Positions 47,679 through 56,730 of a stretch of 64,000 nucleotides of DNA are shown here, piece after piece (position 1 is the first letter of the stretch; every line of letters begins with the position of its first letter). The stretch is taken from contig NC_067203.1 of NCBI RefSeq assembly GCF_026262505.1, positions 22,983,411-23,047,410 on the forward strand, given 5' to 3'. Under the pieces are notes generated by a model. That model saw nothing but the letters and a program-made list of their open reading frames with translations. It was not told the origin of the DNA and made no database searches. This DNA comes from Trichomonas vaginalis G3. Its lineage: Eukaryota; Parabasalia; Trichomonadida; Trichomonadidae. Position numbers and translations under genes: made by a program.

Positions 47679-48356
47679 ATGAGAAGACGTTTCACTAGTC
47701 AAAAGAACACAAACGCAAAAGCAGAGATTACGGTTGGTTATAACGTAAATGATGATAAATCACGAATTATTCAAAATGTTAAAGTTAATGTTAGCCCCGA
47801 ATTAACAAGGTCAGCAACTCAACCAAATTTATTAACTCGTGACTTACCGAAGAATGAGGAGGAGCAAAATAAAGAAGATGAACCCGGTAAAGAACCCGTT
47901 GAAATCCCCACATATCCAACATACCTCCCACCTCTTTCATCAAACATCGAGAACCCAGGAATCTACGATTCCAGTCGCAATGCGCCATATAAAATAGACA
48001 TTAATTCAGAATTAATGAAAATTTACCGTGATATAATAATTAATAATTATGATTCAATAATAAATTTAATTGACCAATCCGGTTTAATTATTTTACCTTA
48101 TGAATCATTAATTCACATTATCGCCATTCTTTGTGATGTTCAAGATTCAGACGTTAAGATTCAATTTTTCATAGATGATGAGGTTTCATGCTGCGGAACA
48201 GTTGCAAAAATAAATCCTATAAAGGATATTAGCACAATTAAGATATCAAAGAACGGAACAACAACTGAACTTCATTTAACATATAATGATATTTATAATA
48301 AAATAGTTGATGAATATAAAATATCACTTGAAAAATTCTTTGTTAAGGCCATTTAA
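47679..48356 (+). CDS. Conserved 'CCG' Maverick protein, 225 aa
   Basis: The N-terminal 110 residues are polar and proline-rich. The C-terminal domain (LIHIIAILCDVQDSDVKIQ, DDEVSCCGTVAKINPI, NDIYNKIVDEYKISLEKFF) matches the domain of 4750-5363 and 24033-24645 in copies A and B: same order, same CCG, same Y/K helix. It is thus a family kept across divergent Maverick lineages. Function is unknown. The stop overlaps the stop of the convergent locus by a few bases. Confidence 0.55.
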   Translation: MRRRFTSQKNTNAKAEITVGYNVNDDKSRIIQNVKVNVSPELTRSATQPNLLTRDLPKNEEEQNKEDEPGKEPVEIPTYPTYLPPLSSNIENPGIYDSSRNAPYKIDINSELMKIYRDIIINNYDSIINLIDQSGLIILPYESLIHIIAILCDVQDSDVKIQFFIDDEVSCCGTVAKINPIKDISTIKISKNGTTTELHLTYNDIYNKIVDEYKISLEKFFVKAI

Positions 48357-48831
48357 TATTCAAGCATTAACATTATTGAATAATAATCCTTTGAATCATA
48401 ATCGATAATAATTGACCTTTCACCAGTTTCTATCGTTTGTTTTATTTCTTTTTGTTCCCCACTATCTGGATCGGTCATTGTAATTGTTTTTGTTATAGTA
48501 TCAGCTTTATCTTTAACTTCAATCTTTTTTCCATCAGGATATTTAAACCAAAATTCCAAAAATTCGATATTGTCAATCTGTTCATATTTTAATCTATCAA
48601 TTACATTTTTAATACCATCTGAAAATCTTATGAAATGGTCATTATATGGGTTTGATTGAACTAAATTTGAATGAAGTGAAATATAACCCGATGATGAATA
48701 TGACATTGACTCATATTTTCTGAAAAACTAAAATTTATAACATGAATGAATTTCTTATTCGTTGAATTTATGAATTCTTGAGGTAATCTTATTCTAGTTT
48801 TATTTATCACCGGAAAATAACGCTTTACCAT
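48353..48831 (-). pseudogene. Small Maverick gene of unknown function
   Basis: The locus begins MVKRYFPVINKTRIRLPQEF and continues with SGYISLHSNLVQSNPYNDHF and FLEFWFKYPDGKKIEV before a charged end (DYDSKDYYSIMLMLEY). I do not recognise it. Its start is only 19 bp from the divergent start at 48851. It looks broken, with about one break. Confidence 0.4.
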
Positions 48832-48850
48832 ATTTTTAATCGTAATAAAA

Positions 48851-49559
48851 ATGTCAATTATCAATATTATTTCGAATAATAACTGTGAATTAAATTTAAC
48901 AGTTAGCGGAATTTATAATGTTACTCTCGTTTCTGTGAGTGGTAAATTTAATCCCATTCTTTTAGACCCTTCAGATTATATATCATTTATTAAAGATGAC
49001 CATGAAAAAACGTGTGATATGTATATAAATAATGTGATAACGAAATGGGATATTAACATGATTTTAAGTTATTTAAATGAATCATTTATCGTATGGTATG
49101 AAGAAAATTTTAAATCAAAACCTGATAAACTTTTTGAACTTGATGAAATAAATAACCTTATTAAATTCCCACTGAAAATTAAATTTTGTACTCCTCATCT
49201 TCGTTCATTGTTGGGGATATTAAATTTTGAAAAAGATGTTGGGGATGTTTTGTATTCTGACACTGGTTCCAATTTCATTTTAATCAAATGTGATAAAGTT
49301 AATACCCCAATGAGATTTTCACATCAAACATTAGACCCTAACTCTTACCCATCAATACAAAACATTTTATCCATCAACTTAAACACATTTTCTTTATCAT
49401 ATCCGTTTCAATTATCCGGGAATTCATTTATTCTTCATTCAAAAGATTTATCAAATATTAAATTAGAGTAACTGACCTATTTGATTGTGATTTAGAATTC
49501 ATGAATGAAATATTATGGCAATTTCAAATAGAAAAAATAGGTGATGAGATAACGGATTA
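48851..49559 (+). pseudogene. Capsid-associated protein, diverged relative of 3778-4553
   Basis: The protein shows a beta-rich N-terminus (NPILLDPSDYISFIKDDH), FCTPHLRSLLGILNF in the place of SHRVQLLLGAYHMTF, and a terminal stretch where hydrophobic spacing again matches FRLVDFQGEPVEL. As in copies A and B it lies next to the fibre gene. A vertex or minor capsid role is inferred. It looks broken, with about one break. Confidence 0.45.
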
Positions 49560-49584
49560 AATATTTATTTTTAAATCATAATAA

Positions 49585-50931
49585 ATGATTAAACAACAGC
49601 AACCACAACAACTTAAGGCACAGACCATTACATACGCCATATATGCATATAATTCAAAGACGGCAGAACAAACGCAAAGGTTGAAATATGGAGATTTGGA
49701 GATAGTATTGAAAAATGACCATTTCGAATTCGTTTGCAAGGGTGGTGCAGTGATATCAAATATAAAAGAAATTTTATTTATGAATTCAAAAATTAAATAT
49801 AACGGATGATATAACATCAATTCCACCAGAAGAACAAAGATATTACGCATTAAATGCATTTCCTAAAGTTTTGAAGATTGGAAGATTTAATTTAAATGAG
49901 GAATTCATAAAGGTTTCCTAAATGACATAATGAAGAAAGCAGATAAGGAATATGTCAACAGTGAGTTAATGAAGAAAGCGGATAAGGAATATGTGGTTAG
50001 TGAGTTAGAGGAGAAGGTAGATAAGGGACTTATGGCTAGTGAATTAATGAAGAAGGCAGATAAGGAATATGTTAATGAAAAAGATAATGAAATTATAGAA
50101 AGGGTTGAATGGTATCATGAATGGACATCAAAGATTTTAAAAACTAAAGCTGATACAGGATGGGTTTCAGGATGTTTAGACCTTAAAGCAGATAAAACTT
50201 ATGTTAACAATGAGTTAGAGAAGAAAGCAGATAAGAACCATACACATACAAGTTTTACAACTGTTGCTATAGAAAGTATTGAAGGAACGGTTGAAGGAAC
50301 TGGTGGGGATGCATTATATTGTAAACCTCCTAACTTTCCACAAGGTTTAACATCGGATGACAACATAACGACGATGAAAAACATTAGATGTAAAGATGTT
50401 TATGTCATGAAGGATGAACATAATATTAAATTCACTGCTCAAGATTTATATGACAAGAAAGCAGACAAAACAGAGCTTCAAACATTAAAGACAGAAATAC
50501 TTCAAACATTATATCCTATAGGCTCTATTTATACGTCAATGAACTCTACCAGACCAGAAACAGTTCTGGGTTTTGGAACTTGGACTCAAATAGTCGACAG
50601 GTTTTTGTATTGTGCAAACTCTTCAAAGGAAACAGGTGGAAGTAAAACGATTTCAGGTGAAAATTTACCTGCACACAGTCACTACATAGATTTAAGTACA
50701 TCTCAAGCAGGTTGGCATAAGCATAGATATTGGGATTGGTCAGCAATGATAAAAGGTAAAGGATATGATGTTAAAGACAACGTTAAGTTTGCTATAAATT
50801 GTTACTGGAGTAACACTGAGGGAGGAGGAAACCATACACATCGCGTTTCAGGATATACGCAAACAACGGGACAAAGTAAAGACTACATGCCACCTTACAT
50901 GACTGTATTCGCATGGTATAGAGTTCAATGA
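49585..50931 (+). pseudogene. Tail-fibre-like protein locus of copy C
   Basis: The beginning (ITYAIYAYNSKTAEQTQRL, with the anchor pattern seen at 22750 and 3760) is diverged. The remainder has five or more coiled-coil units of the type KADKEYVNSELMKKADK. It then has ESIEGTVEGTGGDALYCKPP through YPIGSIYTSMNSTRP and the end MPPYMTVFAWYR, which is nearly identical in DNA to copy B up to the terminal domain. Inside the terminal domain a different loop (HYIDLSTSQAGWHKHRYWDW) replaces the one in A and B. It is a predicted receptor-binding fibre. The locus looks broken, with about one break. Confidence 0.7.
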
Positions 50932-51060
50932 ATGTGCTTGACCCAAAGGTCTGGGCTTACCGAATGAACTAAATATATTTTATGTTTGTAATTAATTAGG
51001 TAATGAAGTAATGGATGAACTGCAGAAATATATTTTATCGTCAATGGTTTTGGGTTATTC

Positions 51061-51182
51061 AATAATTGTTTATTGAGTTTTGGATGAAAGAATACGGTCG
51101 AGCCAAAAGTGGCTCAACCTCAAAACGAGCATTTTATGAGCTTATTAATGGTGTTATGAATGAATTCAGTCCAAAAATAATT
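51061..51182 (+). pseudogene. KilA-N gene remnant 1
   Basis: The stretch encodes FWMKEYGRAKSGSTSKRAFY and GVMNEF, which looks like the middle of a KilA-N domain. It is about 90% identical to part of 52105-52200 and lies between the fibre and the full KilA-N gene. It is a short relic with no start or end of its own. Confidence 0.45.
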
Positions 51183-51184
51183 AA

Positions 51185-51237
51185 TTTCATTAGTTTTAAA
51201 ATTATTTTTATTTTTTATTTTGTATGTAAAGACAATA
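51185..51237 (+). promoter_or_regulatory. Shared A/T leader ending TATGTAAAGACA
   Basis: TTTTATTTTTTATTTTGTAT followed by GTAAAGACAATAATG precedes the KilA-N gene. The same leader is found before 52744 and, on the minus strand, before 16798. Confidence 0.55.
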
Positions 51238-51900
51238 ATGTCAGTCGAAGCAAAAACATTCACGAACAAATCTAATGGTGAAACATTCACAAAAGGCACT
51301 TATAACGGTATTGAAGTCTTACGTAGAGACAAGGATGGTTACATTAATGCAACAAATATGTGTCAGCAGTTTAGGAAAGACTTTAGAAAGTTGTTGGAAA
51401 ATAAGTCCTGGGAAGAGTATTATAAGGCATTTTGTGAAGAATATAGCAACCGCCGGAATTCAGACGGTTGCTTTTTATACAAAATTCATGCCGGAATTCC
51501 TGATGAAATCAAACAGGTTAGAGGAACGTATGTAGACCCAAGACTTATAAACTATATAGCAATGTGGGCTTCTCCAAAATATTGCATAGCAGTTGGAAAA
51601 ATTATGGACTCCATAGACAAGAAAGTTCATGAGAAATTAGATGAAGAAGAACTTGAAGATACAGTAGAGAATGCTAAACATTTGTTTGAAGAAGAAGTTG
51701 GAAAAATGTGTGAAAAACAATTAGAACATGAACGTGAGTTATGTTATGGTTATAGAGATTCTCCATACGAACTAGACCAATGGGAACAAGAAAATTTAAA
51801 GAGAGAATTTAGAGAATATGAACTCGCTAAGATAGCATTAGAAGCTGCAGAAAAGAAGTTAAAAGCTTGGGGTTGTTTTGTACAAAAATATTGTGAGTAA
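51238..51900 (+). CDS. KilA-N domain protein, 220 aa
   Basis: Residues 25-130 form a clear KilA-N domain: DGYINATNMCQQFRKDFRKL, the variable middle, VRGTYVDPRLINYIAMWASP and KYCIAVGKIMDSI. A charged coiled-coil C-terminus follows. KilA-N proteins are viral and phage DNA-binding proteins, often regulatory. I chose the ATG at 51238; the slightly longer frame would need TTG in the shared leader. It lies between the fibre and a cluster of AGATCT palindromes and short repeats, which makes those sites candidate targets. The frame looks whole. Confidence 0.8.
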   Translation: MSVEAKTFTNKSNGETFTKGTYNGIEVLRRDKDGYINATNMCQQFRKDFRKLLENKSWEEYYKAFCEEYSNRRNSDGCFLYKIHAGIPDEIKQVRGTYVDPRLINYIAMWASPKYCIAVGKIMDSIDKKVHEKLDEEELEDTVENAKHLFEEEVGKMCEKQLEHERELCYGYRDSPYELDQWEQENLKREFREYELAKIALEAAEKKLKAWGCFVQKYCE

Positions 51901-51951
51901 ATGAACCATTTATTTTTATTGAATTCAGTAAAAATAATGTTTAGGGTAGAA

Positions 51952-51965
51952 GGTTAGATCTAACC
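51952..51965. promoter_or_regulatory. AGATCT palindrome, GGTTAGATCTAACC
   Basis: This is a perfect 14-bp palindrome 50 bp after the KilA-N stop. Relative to the copy B sites, the fourth base from each side has changed together (G to T, C to A). It is followed by TCTTTTTTCACCTGTTTTCT. Confidence 0.6.
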
Positions 51966-52029
51966 TCTTTTTTCACCTGTTTTCTCACCCTCATGAATTT
52001 GTCATGACTTCTTCGTAAACTAAACGTAA

Positions 52030-52252
52030 ATGTTTTGTGAAGAATATAGCAACCGCCGGAATTCAGACGGTTGCTTTTTATACAAAATTCATGCGGGAAT
52101 TCCTGAGTTTTGGTTGAAAGAATACGGTGGAGCCAAAAGTGGCTCGACCTCAAAACAAGCATTTTATGAGCTTACAAAGGGTGTTATGAATGAATTCAAA
52201 GGTATTTGCATACATCCTGACCTCGTTCATTTTGTTGCTGAATTCAGTAAAA
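52030..52252 (+). pseudogene. KilA-N gene remnant 2
   Basis: About 65 bp (52030-52095) repeat the KilA-N gene at 51430-51495 almost exactly, including CAACCGCCGGAATTCAGACG. The stretch continues with FWLKEYGGAKSGSTSKQAFY, GVMNEFKGICIHPDLVHFVA, which resembles the second half of a KilA-N domain. It is a partial duplicate. Confidence 0.5.
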
Positions 52253-52270
52253 ATATAATTTATGTTAACA

Positions 52271-52284
52271 TGTTAGATCTAACA
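52271..52284. promoter_or_regulatory. AGATCT palindrome variant, TGTTAGATCTAACA
   Basis: This is a perfect 14-bp palindrome in which the outermost pair has also changed on both sides (G/C to T/A). It is followed by CGTTTTCTAACCTGTTTTCT. Confidence 0.55.
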
Positions 52285-52312
52285 CGTTTTCTAACCTGTT
52301 TTCTCACCTCAT

Positions 52313-52610
52313 GAATTTTCATGATTTCATCGTAATGAGTGTAAATGATTTGTCATGATTTCATCGTAAATGTTTTGTCAAGACTTCTTCATCGTAATGA
52401 GTGTAAATGATTTGTCATGATTTCATCGTAAATGATTTGTCAAACATGAACGTAAATGTTTTGTCAAGACTTCTTCGTAAATGATTTGTCAAACATGAAC
52501 GTAAATGTTTTGTCATGATTTCATCGTAAATGATTTGTCAAACATGAACGTAAATGTTTTGTCAAGACTTCTTCATCGTAATGAGCGTAAATCAGACAAA
52601 AATAATGTTT
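52313..52610. repeat. Iteron-like short repeats
   Basis: About ten copies of a degenerate word, CGTAAATG(A/T)TTTGTCA with spacers such as TGATTTCAT, AGACTTCTT or AACATGAA, fill this stretch between two AGATCT palindromes. Units recur every 20-40 bp. Candidate roles are protein binding (KilA-N or replication initiator) or simple expansion. Confidence 0.7.
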
Positions 52611-52619
52611 AGGGTAGAT

Positions 52620-52633
52620 GGTTAGATCTCACC
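52620..52633. promoter_or_regulatory. AGATCT palindrome, imperfect GGTTAGATCTCACC
   Basis: One arm is of the GGTT type and the other of the CACC type, so it combines the two versions. It is followed by TGTTTTTTCACCTGTTTTTT. It lies upstream of the leader of the gene at 52744. Confidence 0.5.
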
Positions 52634-52689
52634 TGTTTTTTCACCTGTTTTTTCACCTCTTGAATTTTCATGAATTTTCCCGAAATAAA

Positions 52690-52743
52690 AAATAAAGTTA
52701 GTTTTATTTTATTTATTTTTTTATTTTGTATGTAAAGACAGAC
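52690..52743 (+). promoter_or_regulatory. Shared A/T leader ending TATGTAAAGACAGAC
   Basis: The T-rich run followed by TTTTGTATGTAAAGACAGAC precedes the start ATG. It belongs to the same leader class as those before 51238 and 16798. Confidence 0.55.
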
Positions 52744-53682
52744 ATGATTTCAACAATCGGCACAACAGCAATACAAACAACAGCACCAAACTCGTTAGTC
52801 ATGAATCCTACGTCAATGTTAGTAGAAATGAAAAGCTTCATTCCTTCTTCATATACTTTCGAAACAAAAATCCAGAAGATAAAGCAAGAACTTTTAACAA
52901 GTAATTTAGACTGTAGTGCGAAAGATGAAACAAATGAAGAATATCTTTATGAAATGCAGGACATTATTGACCATTTACCCAAATTGCCTGAAATCCAACA
53001 ACAAAAACTCACTATTCCTGAATTTGACGAAATTGAAGTGAAACCAACTGACTCAGTAGAAATAAAGAAGTTCATACGAAAGGTAAATTATGAATTCCTT
53101 GGTTTTCATTGCAACCATAAAGTTATGGACAAAGATTGCGACATGGTATATAAGAATGTTTCTGACATATATAAATCCGAAGAATTTAAGACATACGACA
53201 ACTTTGTTTCGTTAGTTGCAGAATGTGTTTGGGAAATAAGAGATAAAGATAGAAGAGGTAAGGTATGGAATGAACAAATAAAACCAGCAACTTTTGAGTT
53301 AAAGAAAACCATTGACGCCTTAGTTGTTTTAGCAGGTAAGGTTTCAGAATATAACGCAAAAATGAACCCGCAATGTTCTAAATGTAAAGCAGCAATGAGG
53401 AAATATAACTACTCCGTCAAAGAGATAGAAAGAATGAGAAACGACTATGCAGACTTAAAGAAAGAAGCAGAGAAGCCAGCAGAAGATAAAATGAACATGT
53501 TAGAATTTCTGAACAAAAACTATCCAACAGCAGAAGATTTCCTTCTATCTGACGTCAAGAAGAAGTATAAAGAAACTTTCGGTATCGTTAAAACTTTTGA
53601 CATACTGACAGAAGAAATAGAAGCTACGAAATTGTTTAGAATTTCAAATATACATCGTACAATTCATGTAAAACGCTTATAA
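52744..53682 (+). CDS. Helical Maverick protein with CxxC, 312 aa
   Basis: This protein is nearly identical to the one at 17687-18628 in copy B, with a small cluster of differences around KPATFELKKTIDALVVLAGK. CSKCKAAMRKYNYS, the coiled coil and the end FRISNIHRTIHVKRL are the same. As in copy B, it is flanked by AGATCT palindromes. Function is unknown. High identity between two otherwise diverged elements marks it as recently exchanged. Confidence 0.6.
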   Translation: MISTIGTTAIQTTAPNSLVMNPTSMLVEMKSFIPSSYTFETKIQKIKQELLTSNLDCSAKDETNEEYLYEMQDIIDHLPKLPEIQQQKLTIPEFDEIEVKPTDSVEIKKFIRKVNYEFLGFHCNHKVMDKDCDMVYKNVSDIYKSEEFKTYDNFVSLVAECVWEIRDKDRRGKVWNEQIKPATFELKKTIDALVVLAGKVSEYNAKMNPQCSKCKAAMRKYNYSVKEIERMRNDYADLKKEAEKPAEDKMNMLEFLNKNYPTAEDFLLSDVKKKYKETFGIVKTFDILTEEIEATKLFRISNIHRTIHVKRL

Positions 53683-53713
53683 AAAAACAGGTGAAAAAAC
53701 AGGTGAAAAAACA

Positions 53714-53727
53714 GGTGAGATCTAACC
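53714..53727. promoter_or_regulatory. AGATCT palindrome, imperfect GGTGAGATCTAACC
   Basis: It follows the stop of the 312-aa gene and three AACAGGTGAAAA units. Like 52620, it mixes the two arm types. Confidence 0.5.
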
Positions 53728-53739
53728 ATCTACCCTAAA

Positions 53740-54312
53740 CATTATTTTTGAAGAACTGAAGGTGCTACCATGTTACCATGTGCTACCAGGTTAACTAACT
53801 TCTCTGAAAAAATGAGACAACATGACATTTTGACAACATCATGGGTTATTCAATAATTAATTATTTTTGAAGAACTGAAGGTGCTACCATGTTACCATGT
53901 GCTACCAGGTCATTTCACTTCTCTGAAAAAATGAGACAACATGACATTTTGACAACACAGCAGGGGAAGGCAGTTATGAATTATTTTTGAAGAACTGAAG
54001 GGGTCACCGGGTCACCAGGTCACCAGGTCATTTAACTTTTCTGAAAAAATGTGACAACATGACATTTTGACAACACAGCAGGGGAAGGCAGTTATGAATT
54101 ATTTTTGAAGAACTGAAGGGGTCACCGGGTCACCAGGTCACCAGGTCATTTAACTTTTCTGAAAAAATGTGACAACATGACATTTAGACAACACAGCAGG
54201 GGAAGGCAGTTATGAATTATTTTTGAAGAACTGAAGGGGTCACCAGGTCACCAGGTCACCAGGTCATTTAACTTTTCTGAAAAAATGAGACAACATGACA
54301 TTTAGACAACAT
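53740..54312. repeat. Tandem array of 118-120-bp repeats, five units
   Basis: Units begin ATTATTTTTGAAGAACTGAAGG at 118-120-bp spacing. Each holds a micro-repeat of GGTCACCA (or GCTACCATGTTACC in the first two units), a segment AAAAAATG(T/A)GACAACATGACATTT and CAGCAGGGGAAGGCAG or GGGTTATTCAATAATTA. The inverted version of the array lies at 56731-57115. Confidence 0.85.
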
Positions 54313-54384
54313 CACAGAAAATTTGATGCAGTCCAAAAATAAAGTTAGTTTTAAAATTATTTTTATTTTTTTATTCCTATATAA

Positions 54385-56697
54385 ATGACAGCAACAAACA
54401 ACAACAGCAACTTTATCGTTTCTGATGAAAAAGTTATTGATTCATTAGTTGCGGAATTAGTTGTGGCAGAAACTAAAACCCTCAACGAAAGAATTGGTGA
54501 AAACATGATTGATTTACATAACTACCTCAAACATGATGGAGGAAGAGGAAGGAAAACTGGTACAGCTTTATTAGTAAATAAAATTTCAAATTTAACGATT
54601 ATAGATGTTGATATCAATAAATCGTACAATGATGAACTTAAAGAAACAGTTAGAAAAGACATTTTATCAAAACTTTCGGATAAAGATGTTATCGTTAAAA
54701 CCGCATCAGGAGGTCTTCACATTTATTGCAACACTAATTTCTTCTATGCAGTTTCGAACAGAATGATTAAATGTTATTCCTGCAATGATTATGATATCGA
54801 CATAATGACTTCAATGGATGATTCAAAGCGTTCATTAGTAGTCATGGCTGATTCAAGAGTTCGCAAGAATGCAACAGAACCAATCAATACATACTCATTC
54901 ATTCGTGGAAGTTATGATTCAACATTAACTAGAACAGTGAATGATATATTAAATGATTTGAATATTAAGGTAAGAGTTGAACAGAAGAGCGAAGAAATAA
55001 AGAGTATAATGAATGAAAACAAAGATGTAAACATTGACGATAAACTAGCTCAGAGCATAGTTGATGGCATCTGTGATTTTGAAGTACATAATGATGGTGG
55101 AAACATGAATTTAGAAAAAGAAATAACATTATTCACACTGTTTCAAGCTATTAATTCGTTACCTAATCATTTGATTAATGAAGCATACGATAACGTTTAT
55201 AACTTCTGCAATTTAACTGAAAATGCAAAAAGTAATTTTGAAAAAGCACGTAGTAGATATGCACATTTAATGACTTCTCCATTTGTTTTGGTGAAGATTC
55301 TAAAACTTTATCAAAAGGAATATTATGATGAATATGTTTTACCTTTATTACGTAAGCCAAAAATAACATTTGATATCAAACTTGATGACTCGTTTTTGAT
55401 AACAGATATTAGACGCAAGGCTGAAAATCATCAGTATAAAAACAGTTCTGAAGTAATTGAGGATTTATCACGTGTAATTCGTTTTGTAGATTGTGGAAAC
55501 AAATACTTCATTCAGAAAGATTACAACATACACGACAAAATGAATCAAATATCATTTGTTCTTCAGTCAAACATGAAAGAGTCACTCAAAATGATTAAAT
55601 TATTTAAAGAAGAAGGTAAAACCATAACAGCATGGGATGTACTACTAAATCAATTGTCTTCATTAACCGTTAAGGGTGTTTGCTTTAAATCTGATTCCCC
55701 AGATGTTTTCTCAACGTTTCAGGGTTATAAATACAACGTTCTCGAAAAACCAGATTACTCAAAAATTGAGATGTTTATGAATTTCATTAAAGAAGCCATT
55801 TGTGATAATAACGATGAAGTGTATAAATACCTTCTCGGCTGGATTGCATCAATGATTCAACATCCTGGAATCAAGAATGAAACAGCAATTATTTTGAAAG
55901 GACTTCAGGGAACAGGTAAAAACAGATTCACAGACATTATTTCTGAACTTCTCGCTGGTTATTCATGTAAAAACATTACCGAAATAGGTGAGCTAACGGG
56001 TAATTTCAACTCAGTAGTTGAAAATAAAATGTTTCTTGTACTTAATGAACTCAAGAATGTAGGTGAAGATAGACTCGCAAACTTCAACGCTTTGAAATCA
56101 ATTATTACGGATAATGAGATTAGAATTAATGAAAAGAATCAACCCAGAAGAACTGCTCAGAACGTTGCAAACTTCATTTTCGTAACTAATAACGTTTACC
56201 CTGTCAAAATTGAAGTTGGAGACAGAAGATACGTAGTTTTAAGGGTTAATGGTAAATTCAAGGGTCAATTTGATTACTTCAAGAATTTAATGGATTCATG
56301 CACTAAGGAATTTTATGATAACCTTTTAACATATTTTATGCAATATGACATTTCATCATTTAATGTACGAATCATACCGATGACTGAAGCCAAACAAGAT
56401 TTAATCGAGTTATCATCAAATCCTTTAGATGTATGGATAAATACACATTATGATGAATTGTGTGCAGGTATGATATGTAAAAATGCTCTATTCTGCAAAC
56501 CATCAGACATGAAAGACAAGAATTTCCAAATGAGCATTAAGGATAAATGTGAAAGGAAACAAAGAAAAATAGATGGTAAACAGACATGGTATTATGTTTT
56601 GAAAGAAGAAATGAAAGGATTATATAAACAAATTGAACCAAACGATAATGAGGAATCATTTACTGACGATGAAATACCTGTGAATGAAGCTTTATAA
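54385..56697 (+). CDS. SF3 helicase with N-terminal primase-like domain, 770 aa
   Basis: The C-terminal half is a superfamily 3 helicase of the D5/virophage type: Walker A GLQGTGKNRF (about 506-515), Walker B MFLVLNEL (549-556), motif C FIFVTNN (597-603), preceded by YKYLLGWIASMIQHP and followed by a conserved arginine region (VGDRRYVVL). The N-terminal 160 residues (LTIIDVDINKSYNDELK, VIVKTASGGLHIYCN) match the primase-polymerase type domain found in bifunctional phage and plasmid replication proteins. It would unwind and prime element DNA. It is flanked on both sides by inverted arrays of 118-bp repeats. The frame looks whole. Confidence 0.88.
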   Translation: MTATNNNSNFIVSDEKVIDSLVAELVVAETKTLNERIGENMIDLHNYLKHDGGRGRKTGTALLVNKISNLTIIDVDINKSYNDELKETVRKDILSKLSDKDVIVKTASGGLHIYCNTNFFYAVSNRMIKCYSCNDYDIDIMTSMDDSKRSLVVMADSRVRKNATEPINTYSFIRGSYDSTLTRTVNDILNDLNIKVRVEQKSEEIKSIMNENKDVNIDDKLAQSIVDGICDFEVHNDGGNMNLEKEITLFTLFQAINSLPNHLINEAYDNVYNFCNLTENAKSNFEKARSRYAHLMTSPFVLVKILKLYQKEYYDEYVLPLLRKPKITFDIKLDDSFLITDIRRKAENHQYKNSSEVIEDLSRVIRFVDCGNKYFIQKDYNIHDKMNQISFVLQSNMKESLKMIKLFKEEGKTITAWDVLLNQLSSLTVKGVCFKSDSPDVFSTFQGYKYNVLEKPDYSKIEMFMNFIKEAICDNNDEVYKYLLGWIASMIQHPGIKNETAIILKGLQGTGKNRFTDIISELLAGYSCKNITEIGELTGNFNSVVENKMFLVLNELKNVGEDRLANFNALKSIITDNEIRINEKNQPRRTAQNVANFIFVTNNVYPVKIEVGDRRYVVLRVNGKFKGQFDYFKNLMDSCTKEFYDNLLTYFMQYDISSFNVRIIPMTEAKQDLIELSSNPLDVWINTHYDELCAGMICKNALFCKPSDMKDKNFQMSIKDKCERKQRKIDGKQTWYYVLKEEMKGLYKQIEPNDNEESFTDDEIPVNEAL

Positions 56698-56730
56698 AGT
56701 ATGATTTGAATTTATTTTTGCATTAATCCC

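Noticed and set aside
52313-52610. CRISPR-like short repeats
   Set aside because: Units are degenerate, spacers are themselves repeated, and no cas-like gene is present.
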